Positions 42,245 through 51,570 are shown, counted from the first letter of the stretch. The stretch: 64,000 bases of DNA from a virus (IMGVR_UViG_3300031857_013780:1-64000), one strand, 5' to 3'. The notes: generated by a model from the letters alone, not told the origin. Made by a program: numbers and translations.

Positions 42245-42969
42245 TAAACATACCCATTACAAAAATATTATTCTTGGATATTGAAACTGTCGGTATCTGT
42301 AAAGATTGGTCGACATGTCAAGAAACTAACCCAAAGGTTGCTGAACAATTTGTTAAATACTTTGATTGGTTTTTGAAAAGGTTTCCTGAAGATAATTACG
42401 AAACTGATGGTCTTGAAGAAGAACTACAAAAGATGAACGATGTTTATTCTAAACGTTCGGCACTTGTTCCTGAGTTCGCAAAAATTGTTTGTGTATCAAT
42501 GGCCTTTGTGATGGAAAATGGTGAAATTAAAAAACAAACATTTTCAGGTGATGACGAAAAAGAGTTATTATTACAAGTAAGAAACCTTCTTGACAGATGT
42601 CAAAAGTTAGATTTTTATCTTTGTGGTCATAACTTAAAGAATTTTGACATTCCTATGATGGCAAAAAGGATGATTATTAATGGTATAATGCCATCAAAAT
42701 TATTACCTTCATACGATACAAAGCCCTGGGAAGTTAAAGCAATTGACACAAAAGAAATTTGGCAATACGGAGCATACTCATCAATTGGTTCTTTAGATTT
42801 AGTATGTGCAACATTAGACATACCAACACCAAAAGATGGTGAAGTGAATGGGGGTATGGTACACGAAGCATATTGGCAACACAACAGATTACAAGAAATT
42901 GCAGAATATTGTGAAAAAGATGTTAATGTATTAATAAATTTTATAAAAAAATTAAAAGAATTAAAATGA
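42241..42969 (+). CDS. DnaQ-like 3'-5' exonuclease
   Basis: A 242-residue stand-alone exonuclease of the DEDD superfamily. Exo I is ILFLDIETVG (D13, E15), Exo II GHNLKNFDIPMMAKR (about 129-143), and Exo III YCEKDV near 222 with the catalytic tyrosine-aspartate pair. Conserved SSIGSLDLVCATLDI and HEAYW segments match a group of exonucleases related to the proofreading domain of PolB. It could trim 3' ends in recombination or degrade host DNA. It sits inside the glycosyltransferase chain, with four-base overlaps on both sides, so it is made with those enzymes rather than with the polymerase. Confidence 0.8.
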   Translation: MINIPITKILFLDIETVGICKDWSTCQETNPKVAEQFVKYFDWFLKRFPEDNYETDGLEEELQKMNDVYSKRSALVPEFAKIVCVSMAFVMENGEIKKQTFSGDDEKELLLQVRNLLDRCQKLDFYLCGHNLKNFDIPMMAKRMIINGIMPSKLLPSYDTKPWEVKAIDTKEIWQYGAYSSIGSLDLVCATLDIPTPKDGEVNGGMVHEAYWQHNRLQEIAEYCEKDVNVLINFIKKLKELK

Positions 42970-43547
42970 GTGAAGAAAGTATAGAATCGAAATTAAAACA
43001 ATTAGAAAAATTAAATTTAGATATTACAGAAAATAGCGGATTTGATGAATTTTTAAATTCAATTGATGTTGACATGATTAATCAATTTTTTGAAGACTCA
43101 ATGGTTTCAAAATTAGAATTAAAATATAAAAATGAGTCAGAAAATGAAGAACCTGAATATGCATACGAATCTGATTCTGGTTTTGATTTAAGGTCGAGTG
43201 AAGAAATATGGGTACAGGCAAATAATAGAGCACTTATACCGACAGGATTAAGATTTGACATACCTGATGGTCACGAGATCCAAGTTAGAAGTAAAAGTGG
43301 TTTAGCCCTTAATCAAGGTCTTATGGTTTTAAATTCTCCAGGTACTGTAGATAGTGGTTATCAAGGTGAAGTAAAAGTCATTATATTTAATACGACCAAT
43401 GAAAGAATTAAAATAGAAAAAGGTCAAAAAATCGCACAAGCAGTTCTTTGTCCTGTTGTAAATGGAAAGTGGGTAAATTTAGTTAAAGTAGAAGAGATTG
43501 GTGAAAAGGATAGAAACGATAAAGGATTTGGTAGTACAGGTCTATGA
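42966..43547 (+). CDS. dut: dUTPase with N-terminal extension
   Basis: A 193-residue trimeric-type dUTP diphosphatase, which removes dUTP and supplies dUMP. All five motifs are present: SDSGFDLRS (69-77), RSKSGLALN (108-116), GTVDSGYQGEVKVIIFN (126-142), GQKIAQAVLCP (153-163) and the C-terminal P-loop-like RNDKGFGSTG (183-192). About 65 residues precede the core; they are acidic and helical (SIESKLKQLEKLNLDI) and are not part of the standard enzyme of about 150 aa. Four-base overlaps on both sides tie it to the exonuclease and a glycosyltransferase. Confidence 0.92.
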   Translation: MSEESIESKLKQLEKLNLDITENSGFDEFLNSIDVDMINQFFEDSMVSKLELKYKNESENEEPEYAYESDSGFDLRSSEEIWVQANNRALIPTGLRFDIPDGHEIQVRSKSGLALNQGLMVLNSPGTVDSGYQGEVKVIIFNTTNERIKIEKGQKIAQAVLCPVVNGKWVNLVKVEEIGEKDRNDKGFGSTGL

Positions 43548-45007
43548 TAACAATAGGATTTTCAACAAGACAAGATAATCAAAAATATATTGATTATTTA
43601 ATTAAAACTTCAGGATTTAAAAATGTTGAGGTCATACAAAAAATAAATAACGGATCTAAATCACTTTCTCAAGTTTATAATGAAATTTTAAATGAATCTA
43701 AAAATGATATAGTGGTGTTTTGTCACGATGATTTGGAATTCGACACAAAAGATTGGGGAAAAAGAGTTATTAAACATTTTGAAAAGAGTGATTTTGGAAT
43801 ACTTGGTGTTGCAGGCACCACTGAAATACCTAAAAGCGGTATGTGGTGGGAAGACAAAAGAAAAATGATTGGTATTGTCAATCACAAACACGAAGGCAAA
43901 AAATGGGAGTCAAAGTATTCAAAAAGTTGGGGAGACGAAATAAATGAATGTTGTTTTGTAGATGGTTTATTTATTGCGGTAAACAAAAAAAGATTAAAAG
44001 AAACCTTTGACGAATCGGTTAAAGGATTTCATTTTTATGACGTTTATTTTTCAGTTAAAAACTTTTTACAGAATGTAAAGGTTGGTGTGGTATATAACAT
44101 AAGAATTACACATCTTTCAATTGGTCAAACAAACGAAAGTTGGGAAAATAACAGAAAAGTTTTTGAAGAAGAGTATAAAGAAAGTTTACCTATAAAATCC
44201 AATTTGAATTTAAATTATGTGATTAAAGATTTTAAATTTTTAAAAAAATATAATTTAAAAATAGTGTTATCTTGTGGAGAAGATATTGAATTTGTAAAAA
44301 GGACTATTGAAAAAATTTATTCTTTTAATTTACCAAACTTTGACATTAATTTAATTTCAAATGAAAACAATCAAGATGAAATAAAAAAATTAGAATCAGA
44401 TAAAATAAAAGTTTATGATGGTGTTTTTGATGAGCAATCAAAAAATCTATCAATTTTGAAATGGGAAGATGGTTTTATTGATGAAAGTTACGATCTAATT
44501 TTTTTTATTGATAAAAATGTTGAGATATTAAATAATATTTTTTCTTCAATATGTGAATTATACCATAAAGAAAAACATACGTTTGGTTGTGCTTTTACTA
44601 CATCTATGAATAGTGACTATAGTGTATTCAGTAATAAATTTAATTTGTTTATGAATCAAAATAATCAGGTTAATATGTCAATAGAAGGTAATGGTTCGTT
44701 TTATAATGTAATGAACGGATATCGAGAAAACAAATTAGGTAATTTATCTGACGTTTTTGTTACAACTTATCAAAATTTAATTAACAATGATTGGTTTGAT
44801 ATACAATATGATACCAATATTTGTTATAATGATTTTACAATAAAATGTACAAGTAAAAATCAAAAATGTTTTTGTGATGGTAATTCACTAACAACACAAA
44901 CCTCTTTTAATAATAATGAAGTTTTTGGTCAAGATATTAATAAATTTTTACAAAAAATTATGTCAGACCAAAAAACACAAAGTTTAATAATGGCAGTTAA
45001 TGGTTAA
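43544..45007 (+). CDS. Two-domain GT-A glycosyltransferase
   Basis: A 487-residue protein. The first 215 residues match the GT-A type with ITIGFSTRQDN, KSLSQVYNEIL and the metal-site region VVFCHDDLEF (about 57-66), then VAGTTEIPKSGMWW and ECCFVDGLFIAVNKKRL. These are hallmarks of the phage or Gtr-like family 2 group. The second half (about 230-480), with LKIVLSCGEDIEFVKRTI and YDLIFFIDKNVEIL, looks like a second GT-A-like domain whose D-x-D is changed to D-K-N, perhaps inactive or acceptor-binding. It overlaps genes on both sides. Confidence 0.7.
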   Translation: MITIGFSTRQDNQKYIDYLIKTSGFKNVEVIQKINNGSKSLSQVYNEILNESKNDIVVFCHDDLEFDTKDWGKRVIKHFEKSDFGILGVAGTTEIPKSGMWWEDKRKMIGIVNHKHEGKKWESKYSKSWGDEINECCFVDGLFIAVNKKRLKETFDESVKGFHFYDVYFSVKNFLQNVKVGVVYNIRITHLSIGQTNESWENNRKVFEEEYKESLPIKSNLNLNYVIKDFKFLKKYNLKIVLSCGEDIEFVKRTIEKIYSFNLPNFDINLISNENNQDEIKKLESDKIKVYDGVFDEQSKNLSILKWEDGFIDESYDLIFFIDKNVEILNNIFSSICELYHKEKHTFGCAFTTSMNSDYSVFSNKFNLFMNQNNQVNMSIEGNGSFYNVMNGYRENKLGNLSDVFVTTYQNLINNDWFDIQYDTNICYNDFTIKCTSKNQKCFCDGNSLTTQTSFNNNEVFGQDINKFLQKIMSDQKTQSLIMAVNG

Positions 45008-45785
45008 AATAGTTTCAGGTTATTCAGATAAAGGAGGATCTACAACCGCGTTTATAAATCTTACTAATTTTTTAAATGAAAACGGTATTGATTGTACTTT
45101 TTATGGCCCACACGAATGGCATTTAAATAAATGTAAATCGGATAAAATTGATAATGTTGTTTATGGAGAAAATGATGTTGTTATTTTTCATTTTTTAGAT
45201 TTAAAAGAAAGACCTAATATAAAAAAATCAATACTTTCATGTCACGAAAAATGGTGGTTTCCTGTAGGAAAAATAAAACAGTACTGGGATACTGTAGTTT
45301 TTTTACATGACCAACATAGAAATTATCATGGAGATTATCATGGTAAGTTTGTAATAATACCAAATATAAAAGAAAATCTTAAATCTTTAGATAAAACTAA
45401 TTTGTCAAAAGTTGCTGGTATTATTGGTACAATTGAAGATAGAAAACAAACGCACGTTTCAATACAAAGAGCATTAAAAGATAAATGTGAAAAAATTTAT
45501 TTGTTTGGTCATGTAGGTGATCAAAATTATTATAACAATTATGTTAAACCACTTTTAATACCTAATAGGGTAATAGAATATGGACACACAACAAATAAAC
45601 AAGAAATGTACGACATTGTTGGTCGGGTTTATCATTCATCTAAAGGTGAGGTTGCTTGTTTAGTAAAAGACGAGTGTTATTTAACAAATACTGATTTTTT
45701 TGGTAATGAAGAAACGGAAAATGAAGTTTCAAAATTAACAAATGAAGAAATATTAAAGTTATGGAAAAATTTATTTGAAGTATGA
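45000..45785 (+). CDS. Putative GT-B-like glycosyltransferase
   Basis: A 261-residue protein starting MVKIVSGYSDKGGSTTAF, a glycine-rich loop near the N-terminus as in GT-B enzymes that bind acceptors, followed by LTNFLNENGIDCTFYGP. The second half has GIIGTIEDRKQTHVSI (about 140-155) and KIYLFGHVGDQNYYNNYV, which match the start of a donor-binding domain, but the final E-x-x-A loop of family 4 is not clear. It is shorter than most GT-B proteins. It overlaps the previous gene by 8 bases and the next by 4. Probably a glycosyltransferase or a related sugar-binding protein. Confidence 0.55.
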   Translation: MVKIVSGYSDKGGSTTAFINLTNFLNENGIDCTFYGPHEWHLNKCKSDKIDNVVYGENDVVIFHFLDLKERPNIKKSILSCHEKWWFPVGKIKQYWDTVVFLHDQHRNYHGDYHGKFVIIPNIKENLKSLDKTNLSKVAGIIGTIEDRKQTHVSIQRALKDKCEKIYLFGHVGDQNYYNNYVKPLLIPNRVIEYGHTTNKQEMYDIVGRVYHSSKGEVACLVKDECYLTNTDFFGNEETENEVSKLTNEEILKLWKNLFEV

Positions 45786-46504
45786 AAATACACGCACATA
45801 TATTAGCATGGAATGAAGAAAAGATTTTACCTTTCACATTAGACTATTATAGTAATATATGTGAAAAAATTTTTATATACGACAATATGTCCACAGACTC
45901 ATCCGATGAAATTTATAAAAGATACTCTAAGGTTGAGGTAATAAAATGGGATAGCGGAGAAAGGTTCAATGATCACTCACATATAGAAATAAAAAACAAT
46001 TATTATAAAAAATATAGTAGGGACAACAATGTTGACTGGGTTATTGTTTGTGATTGTGATGAATTTTTATATCATGAAAATTTAATCGATTTATTAACTG
46101 AATATAAAAATACTGGAGTAACAATACCGTTAGTATGTGGACATGACATGGTAAGTGAAAACTTTCCAACTTATGACGGACAATTACTTACAGACAAAGT
46201 TAAAATAGGGTCAGAAAGATATGAACCTATGTGTAAAAAAATAATTTTTGACCCAAAAATAGATGTTCAATATGGGTTTGGTGCGCACAATATAATGTCA
46301 AATAATTCAGTGTTTTCAAAAAAAGAAGAATTAAAACTTTTACATTATAAATTTTTAAGTAAAGATTACGTAAAAGAACTATACATAAAAAGAGCTAAAA
46401 GGTTATCAGATTTTAATTTAAAAAATGGATTTGGTCGACATTATTTTAATTTACCATTTAAATATATGGACGAAATGTTAAAATCAAATAAACGAGTAAT
46501 ATGA
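45782..46504 (+). CDS. GT-A glycosyltransferase (family 2_4-like)
   Basis: A 240-residue enzyme with AWNEEKILPF (9-18), FIYDNMSTDSSDE (31-43) and the catalytic D-x-D region VIVCDCDEFLYH near 88-99. A Cys/His/Tyr-rich middle and a final LKLLHYKFLSKDYV segment are typical of short glycosyltransferases of the DUF-like 2_4 group, which often start from an N-E-x-x-x-L-P-x-x-L motif and act on protein- or lipid-linked glycans. Four-base overlaps on both sides. Donor sugar unknown. Confidence 0.75.
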   Translation: MKIHAHILAWNEEKILPFTLDYYSNICEKIFIYDNMSTDSSDEIYKRYSKVEVIKWDSGERFNDHSHIEIKNNYYKKYSRDNNVDWVIVCDCDEFLYHENLIDLLTEYKNTGVTIPLVCGHDMVSENFPTYDGQLLTDKVKIGSERYEPMCKKIIFDPKIDVQYGFGAHNIMSNNSVFSKKEELKLLHYKFLSKDYVKELYIKRAKRLSDFNLKNGFGRHYFNLPFKYMDEMLKSNKRVI

Positions 46505-47325
46505 AAAAAATTTTAATATCCGATTTTACAATAAATGAGGTTCCTCACGGAGGTTCGGAATGGGTCAATCAAGTTTTAATTGAAAATTTTAATTTAGAAT
46601 TTGAATATTCTAATAAAGTAACTAATTTAGATAAAAATAATTTTTACATCATATCAAACATTTCTTTAATGAATACAAATTTAGTTAGGGAAATACCTAA
46701 CTTAAATTACATAATAATAGAAAATGATTACAAAATTTGTCCGTCAAGACATCCTTGGAGGTATCCTGATAACATAATACCTCAACATGACAGAATAAAC
46801 TATGACCTTTATAAAAACGCAAAAGCAGTTTTTGTTCAAACAACCGATCATTTGAATGTTTATTTAAAAAATGATGTTGAAGCAAATTTTATTAATTTAG
46901 AATCTTCTATTTGGTCAGACGATGATTTAAATTTATTGTCCGATTTATTAGAAAAAAATCAAAATAAAAATGGCAAATATGGTGTATATTATACATCTAA
47001 TTGGATAAAAAACACTCAGGGTAATTTAAAGTATTGTAATGAAAATAAATTACAATTTAGTATAATTAAAGAAACAAAAGTAAGAACTGAATTTTTAGAT
47101 AACTTGGCCAAATGTGAAGGTTTAGTTTTTTATCCATTAGCAAGAGAAACTTTTTGTAGGTTAGTTGTTGAGGCTAAATGTTTAGGTTTAAATGTAATAA
47201 CTTCTAAAAATTATGGGGCGTCTTTAGAACCTTGGTTTGATGAATTATCAGGATTAGAACTGATAGGATTTTTAAAAGAAAAAACAAACGAAAATATAAA
47301 TAAAATAAAAGAATATATTTTATGA
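46501..47325 (+). CDS. GT-B-like glycosyltransferase
   Basis: A 274-residue protein. The N-terminus KKILISDFTINEVPHGGSEW has the glycine loop (HGGSE) of family 4 enzymes. Residues about 95-120 contain YDLYKNAKAVFVQTTDHLN, a typical acceptor-side segment. The C-terminal half has LAKCEGLVFYPLARETFCRL with VVEAKCLGLNVITSKNYGA, matching the donor-binding E-x-x-x-x-G-x-x-V-I/V-[AT]-x-x-x-G. It probably adds one sugar in the island's glycan. Four-base overlaps join it to both neighbours. Confidence 0.75.
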   Translation: MKKILISDFTINEVPHGGSEWVNQVLIENFNLEFEYSNKVTNLDKNNFYIISNISLMNTNLVREIPNLNYIIIENDYKICPSRHPWRYPDNIIPQHDRINYDLYKNAKAVFVQTTDHLNVYLKNDVEANFINLESSIWSDDDLNLLSDLLEKNQNKNGKYGVYYTSNWIKNTQGNLKYCNENKLQFSIIKETKVRTEFLDNLAKCEGLVFYPLARETFCRLVVEAKCLGLNVITSKNYGASLEPWFDELSGLELIGFLKEKTNENINKIKEYIL

Positions 47326-48386
47326 AAACCATAATTACCGTTACAGGTATAAGACCAGATTTTATAAGAATGTCTGAAATATTTAAAAAATTAGATGAAA
47401 ATTTTAATCATATTCTCATACACACAGGTCAACATTTCGATAAGTTACTATCTGACGTATTTTTTGAAGAATTAGAAATTAGAGAGCCGGATTATAATCT
47501 TAATATTGGTGGTAAAGATAAGGAACATTTTCACCAAACCGGAGAATTGTCAACTAAATTAATTGAAACAATAAGAAAAGAAAAATTAAATCCAGATATA
47601 ATACTTTTTTTAGGTGACTCTAATTCGGTTTGTTCTGCAATGTCTTTAAAAAAAGAAGGTTATAAAATTGGACACATTGAGGCGGGTATGAGATCATATG
47701 ACAAGAGAATGCTAGAAGAAATAAATAGAATTGTTTGTGATCATTGTAGTGATTATCTTTTTGTTTATCATGAAAATTACAAACAAAAAGCATTAAAAGA
47801 AAATATTAATAATGATTCCGTATTTGTAGTTGGAAATACCATAGTTGAGGTTGTTAAAAAACACAGACCTAAAGAAAATAAAAAAAATAATAAGATAATA
47901 CTAGACATACACAGACCAGAAAATTTTAAACATAAAAATAGATTGGAGAATATTATTAAATATGCCAACTACTCGTCTAAAGAATACGATATTCCGGTTT
48001 TTATGTTAGGCTTCAAACGCACATTAGAATTTATTGAAAAATATGAAATAAATTTGGGAAATATAAAAGTAATAGATCTTTTACCGTTTAAAAAATATAT
48101 AAGTGAAGTTTATCACTCAAGATTTATAATTTCAGATTCTGGAACCGCACAAGAAGAACCGGCGTTATTAGATACTCCGGTAATTGTCCCAAGAGATTTT
48201 ACCGAAAGACCCGAGTCAATGGATAATAATTGTTCTTTTATGCTTGATGTTAATACTGAGTATAACTATAATTGGTCATCTTCTTTTGCTTGGTTACTAC
48301 TTAACTCAAATAACAGAAGAATTGAATGGTTAGGTGACGGTACAACATCCGAACAAGTAATAAAAATATTAAAAGATAACTTATGA
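47322..48386 (+). CDS. wecB: UDP-N-acetylglucosamine 2-epimerase
   Basis: A 354-residue enzyme interconverting UDP-GlcNAc and UDP-ManNAc. Family signatures: TVTGIRPDFIRMSEIFKKL (7-25), LIHTGQHFD (32-40), ILFLGDSNSVCSAMSLKK (about 91-108), GHIEAGMRS (117-125) followed by EEINR, then ILDIHRPENF and, near the end, ISDSGTAQEEPALLDTPV. These cover both Rossmann domains and the active-site Asp, Glu and His residues. Length fits bacterial WecB/MnaA (about 375 aa). It would feed ManNAc-type donors to neighbouring transferases. Four-base overlaps on both sides. Confidence 0.88.
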   Translation: MKTIITVTGIRPDFIRMSEIFKKLDENFNHILIHTGQHFDKLLSDVFFEELEIREPDYNLNIGGKDKEHFHQTGELSTKLIETIRKEKLNPDIILFLGDSNSVCSAMSLKKEGYKIGHIEAGMRSYDKRMLEEINRIVCDHCSDYLFVYHENYKQKALKENINNDSVFVVGNTIVEVVKKHRPKENKKNNKIILDIHRPENFKHKNRLENIIKYANYSSKEYDIPVFMLGFKRTLEFIEKYEINLGNIKVIDLLPFKKYISEVYHSRFIISDSGTAQEEPALLDTPVIVPRDFTERPESMDNNCSFMLDVNTEYNYNWSSSFAWLLLNSNNRRIEWLGDGTTSEQVIKILKDNL

Positions 48387-49189
48387 AGATTTCAATAGTC
48401 ACATCTTATTACAATAGAAAAAAACAATTCATAAATACTTTAGAGACTATAAGTAAAAGTAGTGAAATAAATAACACGGAAATAATTGCGGTTGACGACG
48501 CCTCAGATGATAGTGAAAGAATTGAGTATTTAACTAACCTCTACCCTTTTCTAAAAGTAATCAGAGTTAATAAAGAAAATAAGTGGTGGTCAAACCCTTC
48601 AATACCTTTTAATAAAGCAATTAATGAAAGCTCAGGAGACGTAATAATACTTCAAAATCCTGAGTGTCTTCACTTGGGTGACATTTTAAAAAATGCAAAA
48701 GAAAATATAAACGACACAAATTACTTGTCATATTCAGTATATTCAATTAATCATACCACAACAAATAAATTATCAAATTTAAAATATGATGAAAATTTGT
48801 TTAACCAAATAAATGAAATAATAGGTCAAAAAAATAACGTGGGGTTCACTGGAATCGGTCAAGAGTGTTGGTATAATCACCCCATCTATCGCCCATGTTA
48901 TTATCATTTTATTTCAGCAATTAGTAGGAAAAATATTAATATTCTTGGTGGTTTTGATGAGAGATATGGTTATGGTTGTTCATATGATGACGATGAGTTT
49001 TTACATAGAGTAAAATTGTTAGGTTTGGATTTGAAAATAATTGATGAGGTTCATGGTGTACATCAGTGGCATAACACTTATGAAAATAGGGATTTTGAAT
49101 TCCATAACAAGGAGTTAAAAAATAGAGATTTATTCAATAATATAACAAAAAAATTAAAGTCACCTGAAATAAAAAATCAAATTTTATGA
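48383..49189 (+). CDS. GT-A family 2 glycosyltransferase
   Basis: A 268-residue family 2 enzyme: ISIVTSYYNRKKQFINTL (3-20), EIIAVDDASDDSERIEYL (33-50), and GDVIILQNPECLH (85-97), where QNPE stands in place of the usual D-x-D, as occurs in several family 2 members that prefer other metal-site arrangements. The later GGFDERYGYGCSYDDDEF (about 187-204) and HGVHQWH segments are the typical acceptor and catalytic base region. Overlaps by four bases on each side. Donor unknown. Confidence 0.78.
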   Translation: MKISIVTSYYNRKKQFINTLETISKSSEINNTEIIAVDDASDDSERIEYLTNLYPFLKVIRVNKENKWWSNPSIPFNKAINESSGDVIILQNPECLHLGDILKNAKENINDTNYLSYSVYSINHTTTNKLSNLKYDENLFNQINEIIGQKNNVGFTGIGQECWYNHPIYRPCYYHFISAISRKNINILGGFDERYGYGCSYDDDEFLHRVKLLGLDLKIIDEVHGVHQWHNTYENRDFEFHNKELKNRDLFNNITKKLKSPEIKNQIL

Positions 49190-49968
49190 AAATAATAGGT
49201 TTTGCACAACTAAGAAATGAGTTAGAAAAAGGAAATTTAGAAAATTGGTTTAGATGTATGTCTGTTTGTGATTATGTCTACATTTATGATCAAAATTCTA
49301 CAGATGGTAGCCAAGACTACTATAAAAATTTCAATAATGTTCACGTTATCGAATCTAATGAAAACAGATTTTACGATGAAATAACTTGTAAAAATGAGTT
49401 ACTAAATAAAATTTTACAAGACCACCCTGACGTTAATTGGATACTTTGGTTAGATGGTGATACGTTACTAGATAACAGGTTATTGGAGGAAAATGGAAAA
49501 ATGTTGAGGGAACTTTGTAGTAATGGTAATGATAATATGATCGACGCGTATTATTTTGGGCATTACAACCTATGGAGAAGTGACGTACACTTCAGACTTG
49601 ACGATGATTTTCATTGGTTGCATGGTAAAGTGGTTCCTCTTTGGCGTAATAATGGAAATATTAATTTCCCAATAAGTTCGGGACTTCATCAAAAACAATA
49701 CCCTAATGGTTTAAATAAAATAGTAACTGTAGACTATTCTCTTATTCATAGGGGGTTTGCAACTGATTATCAAATAATGACAAAATATGATGTTTATAAA
49801 GAAAGAGGACAAAATGGATGGGCATTAGAACGGCTATTGAGTGAACAAACTCTACACGCCGAAAAAATTAATTACGAACTTTTACCAAAATGGTTTAATA
49901 TCACTGACGAATTACACCCGTCACAAAAAGAAAAAATTAGAGACATCTATAATAAAAAAATAAATTAA
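49186..49968 (+). CDS. GT-A glycosyltransferase (family 2_4-like)
   Basis: A 260-residue protein with FAQLRNELEKGNLENWF at the start, YVYIYDQNSTDGSQDYY near 30-46 and a clear D-x-D site WILWLDGDTLLDN (about 84-96). The middle shows HYNLWRSDVHFRLDDDFHW and later VDYSLIHRGFATDYQI, the typical H-x-G region. It belongs with short family 2_4 transferases. It is the last gene in the unbroken series of small overlaps; the next gene begins 7 bases later. Confidence 0.75.
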   Translation: MKIIGFAQLRNELEKGNLENWFRCMSVCDYVYIYDQNSTDGSQDYYKNFNNVHVIESNENRFYDEITCKNELLNKILQDHPDVNWILWLDGDTLLDNRLLEENGKMLRELCSNGNDNMIDAYYFGHYNLWRSDVHFRLDDDFHWLHGKVVPLWRNNGNINFPISSGLHQKQYPNGLNKIVTVDYSLIHRGFATDYQIMTKYDVYKERGQNGWALERLLSEQTLHAEKINYELLPKWFNITDELHPSQKEKIRDIYNKKIN

Positions 49969-49975
49969 ATTTTTA

Positions 49976-50704
49976 ATGACTAAAAAAACAATAGAAGTTA
50001 TTTCTTTAATTTTTAAATCCGTAGATTATTTGAATCTAATTTATAACGAATTTAAAAAAATGAATAATAGTGTGGATGATTGGGATGTTTATTTTAGAAT
50101 TGTTGCTAATGACGCAACAGACGAAGTTTTAGAAAAACTAAAAACATTAGACATTCCATACACAATTTACAACGACCATAAACCAAATGATTACTACTTG
50201 AATAGGGTTTACAGGTGTTGGAATTTTGCTGGTAAAACTAGCGAATACGACAATATTTGTTTTGTTAATTCTGACATGGTTTTCAGTGAAAATTGGTTAG
50301 AAAATCTTTTAAAGTATCATGACGGCATTAACATACCATGCTCAAGATTAGTGGAAAGTGGTAAAATGCTTAGCGGTACCCATGGTGTTAGTTATAACTG
50401 TGGTAGATCACCTAATGATATAGACTTCGGGTTATGGGAAGCCTTAGTGGAAAAAACTAAACTGAATGAATCTCATAGCGGTGGTCTTTTTATGCCTTGC
50501 GTATTCAATAAAAAAAGATTCATAGAAAGTGGTATGTATCCTGAAGGTAACATTTATTCTGATGGTGTCGGAACACTAAATGAATTTATAGAATCCGGAG
50601 ATTCTTGGTATTTTAAAAAATTAGAATCTGAATACGGTATGAAACACATAACTATATTTGATTCCTTAGTATATCATATACAAGAAGGGGAAAAAGATTC
50701 ATAA
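49976..50704 (+). CDS. GT-A glycosyltransferase
   Basis: A 242-residue protein with IEVISLIFKSVDYLNLI, RIVANDATDEVLEKL near 39-53, and CFVNSDMVFSENWLENLLKY (about 95-114), where N-S-D-M stands at the metal-binding site. A later FMPCVFNKKRFIESGMYPEG is the typical substrate-loop region. It is a family 2-like enzyme related to those that build phage or capsular glycans. There is a 7-base gap before it and a 16-base gap after it. Donor and acceptor unknown. Confidence 0.72.
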   Translation: MTKKTIEVISLIFKSVDYLNLIYNEFKKMNNSVDDWDVYFRIVANDATDEVLEKLKTLDIPYTIYNDHKPNDYYLNRVYRCWNFAGKTSEYDNICFVNSDMVFSENWLENLLKYHDGINIPCSRLVESGKMLSGTHGVSYNCGRSPNDIDFGLWEALVEKTKLNESHSGGLFMPCVFNKKRFIESGMYPEGNIYSDGVGTLNEFIESGDSWYFKKLESEYGMKHITIFDSLVYHIQEGEKDS

Positions 50705-50720
50705 ATTAAAAGTCTAGTGT

Positions 50721-51152
50721 ATGGAAAATTTTTACTCAAAAATAAATAATAACCAAAATAAACTATTACACCAAATCCATAGATTAAGTGAAATAGAAAA
50801 TAGAACATCACAAAGAGTTGATTTAGTAGATGAAAACCAATTCATTCAATGTTCTTCTCTGAAAATGAATAAAGGGACAACATTCAGACCTCATAAACAC
50901 ATATGGAAAGATTCTGAAGGTTCTGTTATTGCTCAAGAAAGTTGGGTAGTGATAAGAGGATCAGTTAAGTGTTATTTTTACGATACTGATGAAACACTAA
51001 TTTCAACACCGATATTATATGCTGGAGATATTAGTTTTACATTTGAGGGTGGTCATAACTATGAAATATTAGAGGACGACACTATTGTTTATGAATATAA
51101 AACTGGACCATATAAAGGTCAGGAATTAGATAAAAAATTTATAAATGGATAA
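50721..51152 (+). CDS. WbuC-like cupin protein
   Basis: A 143-residue single-domain cupin. The N-terminal helix (NQNKLLHQIHRLSEIENR) is followed by CSSLKMNKGTTFRPHKHIW, with two histidines spaced as in metal-binding cupins, then ESWVVIRGSVKCYFYDTD and later GGHNYEILEDDTIVYEY. WbuC-type cupins are found in O-antigen and capsule clusters and are thought to bind or isomerise sugar intermediates, with unclear chemistry. Its presence beside sugar-nucleotide enzymes fits that role. It overlaps the acetyltransferase gene by 8 bases. Confidence 0.7.
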   Translation: MENFYSKINNNQNKLLHQIHRLSEIENRTSQRVDLVDENQFIQCSSLKMNKGTTFRPHKHIWKDSEGSVIAQESWVVIRGSVKCYFYDTDETLISTPILYAGDISFTFEGGHNYEILEDDTIVYEYKTGPYKGQELDKKFING

Positions 51153-51570
51153 AATTAAATTCAGAAAAGTAGAAAAAAAAGATTTAAATAAGATCTTTAA
51201 TCTTTTACAACAATTAACTGAAATAGATTACTCAGATAGAGACTTGGATAGTTGTTGGGATAAATTTACAGAAAACGGATCCTCAAGTTCTATTGTTGGT
51301 TTATGCGATGACGATATAATAGCTTATGGGAGTATTGTAATTGAAAATAAAATTAGGGGAGAAGTTGCTGGACACATCGAAGACATTGTAGTAGATCAAA
51401 AAATGAGAAAAAAAAACATTGGTTTAGATCTAATAAAGGAATTAGTCGAAATAGGCAAAAATAAAGGATGTTATAGAATTACTCTCATGTGTAAAGAAAA
51501 TTTAAAAAGTTTTTATGAAAAGAATAATTTTATTGTCGACGGAATATCAATGAAAAAATACTTGAATTAA
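51145..51570 (+). CDS. GNAT-family N-acetyltransferase
   Basis: A 141-residue single-domain GNAT enzyme. IKFRKVEKKDLNKIFNLL is the N-terminal strand and helix, GHIEDIVVDQKMRKKNIGLD is the acetyl-CoA-binding motif A region (Q-K-M-R-K-K-N-I-G, near 98-112), and YRITLMCKENLKSFYEKNNF is motif B. It resembles glucosamine-phosphate acetyltransferases in the order of these parts. In this cluster it probably acetylates an amino sugar, perhaps the product of the aminotransferase-like protein that follows 2 bases later. Confidence 0.75.
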   Translation: MDKIKFRKVEKKDLNKIFNLLQQLTEIDYSDRDLDSCWDKFTENGSSSSIVGLCDDDIIAYGSIVIENKIRGEVAGHIEDIVVDQKMRKKNIGLDLIKELVEIGKNKGCYRITLMCKENLKSFYEKNNFIVDGISMKKYLN

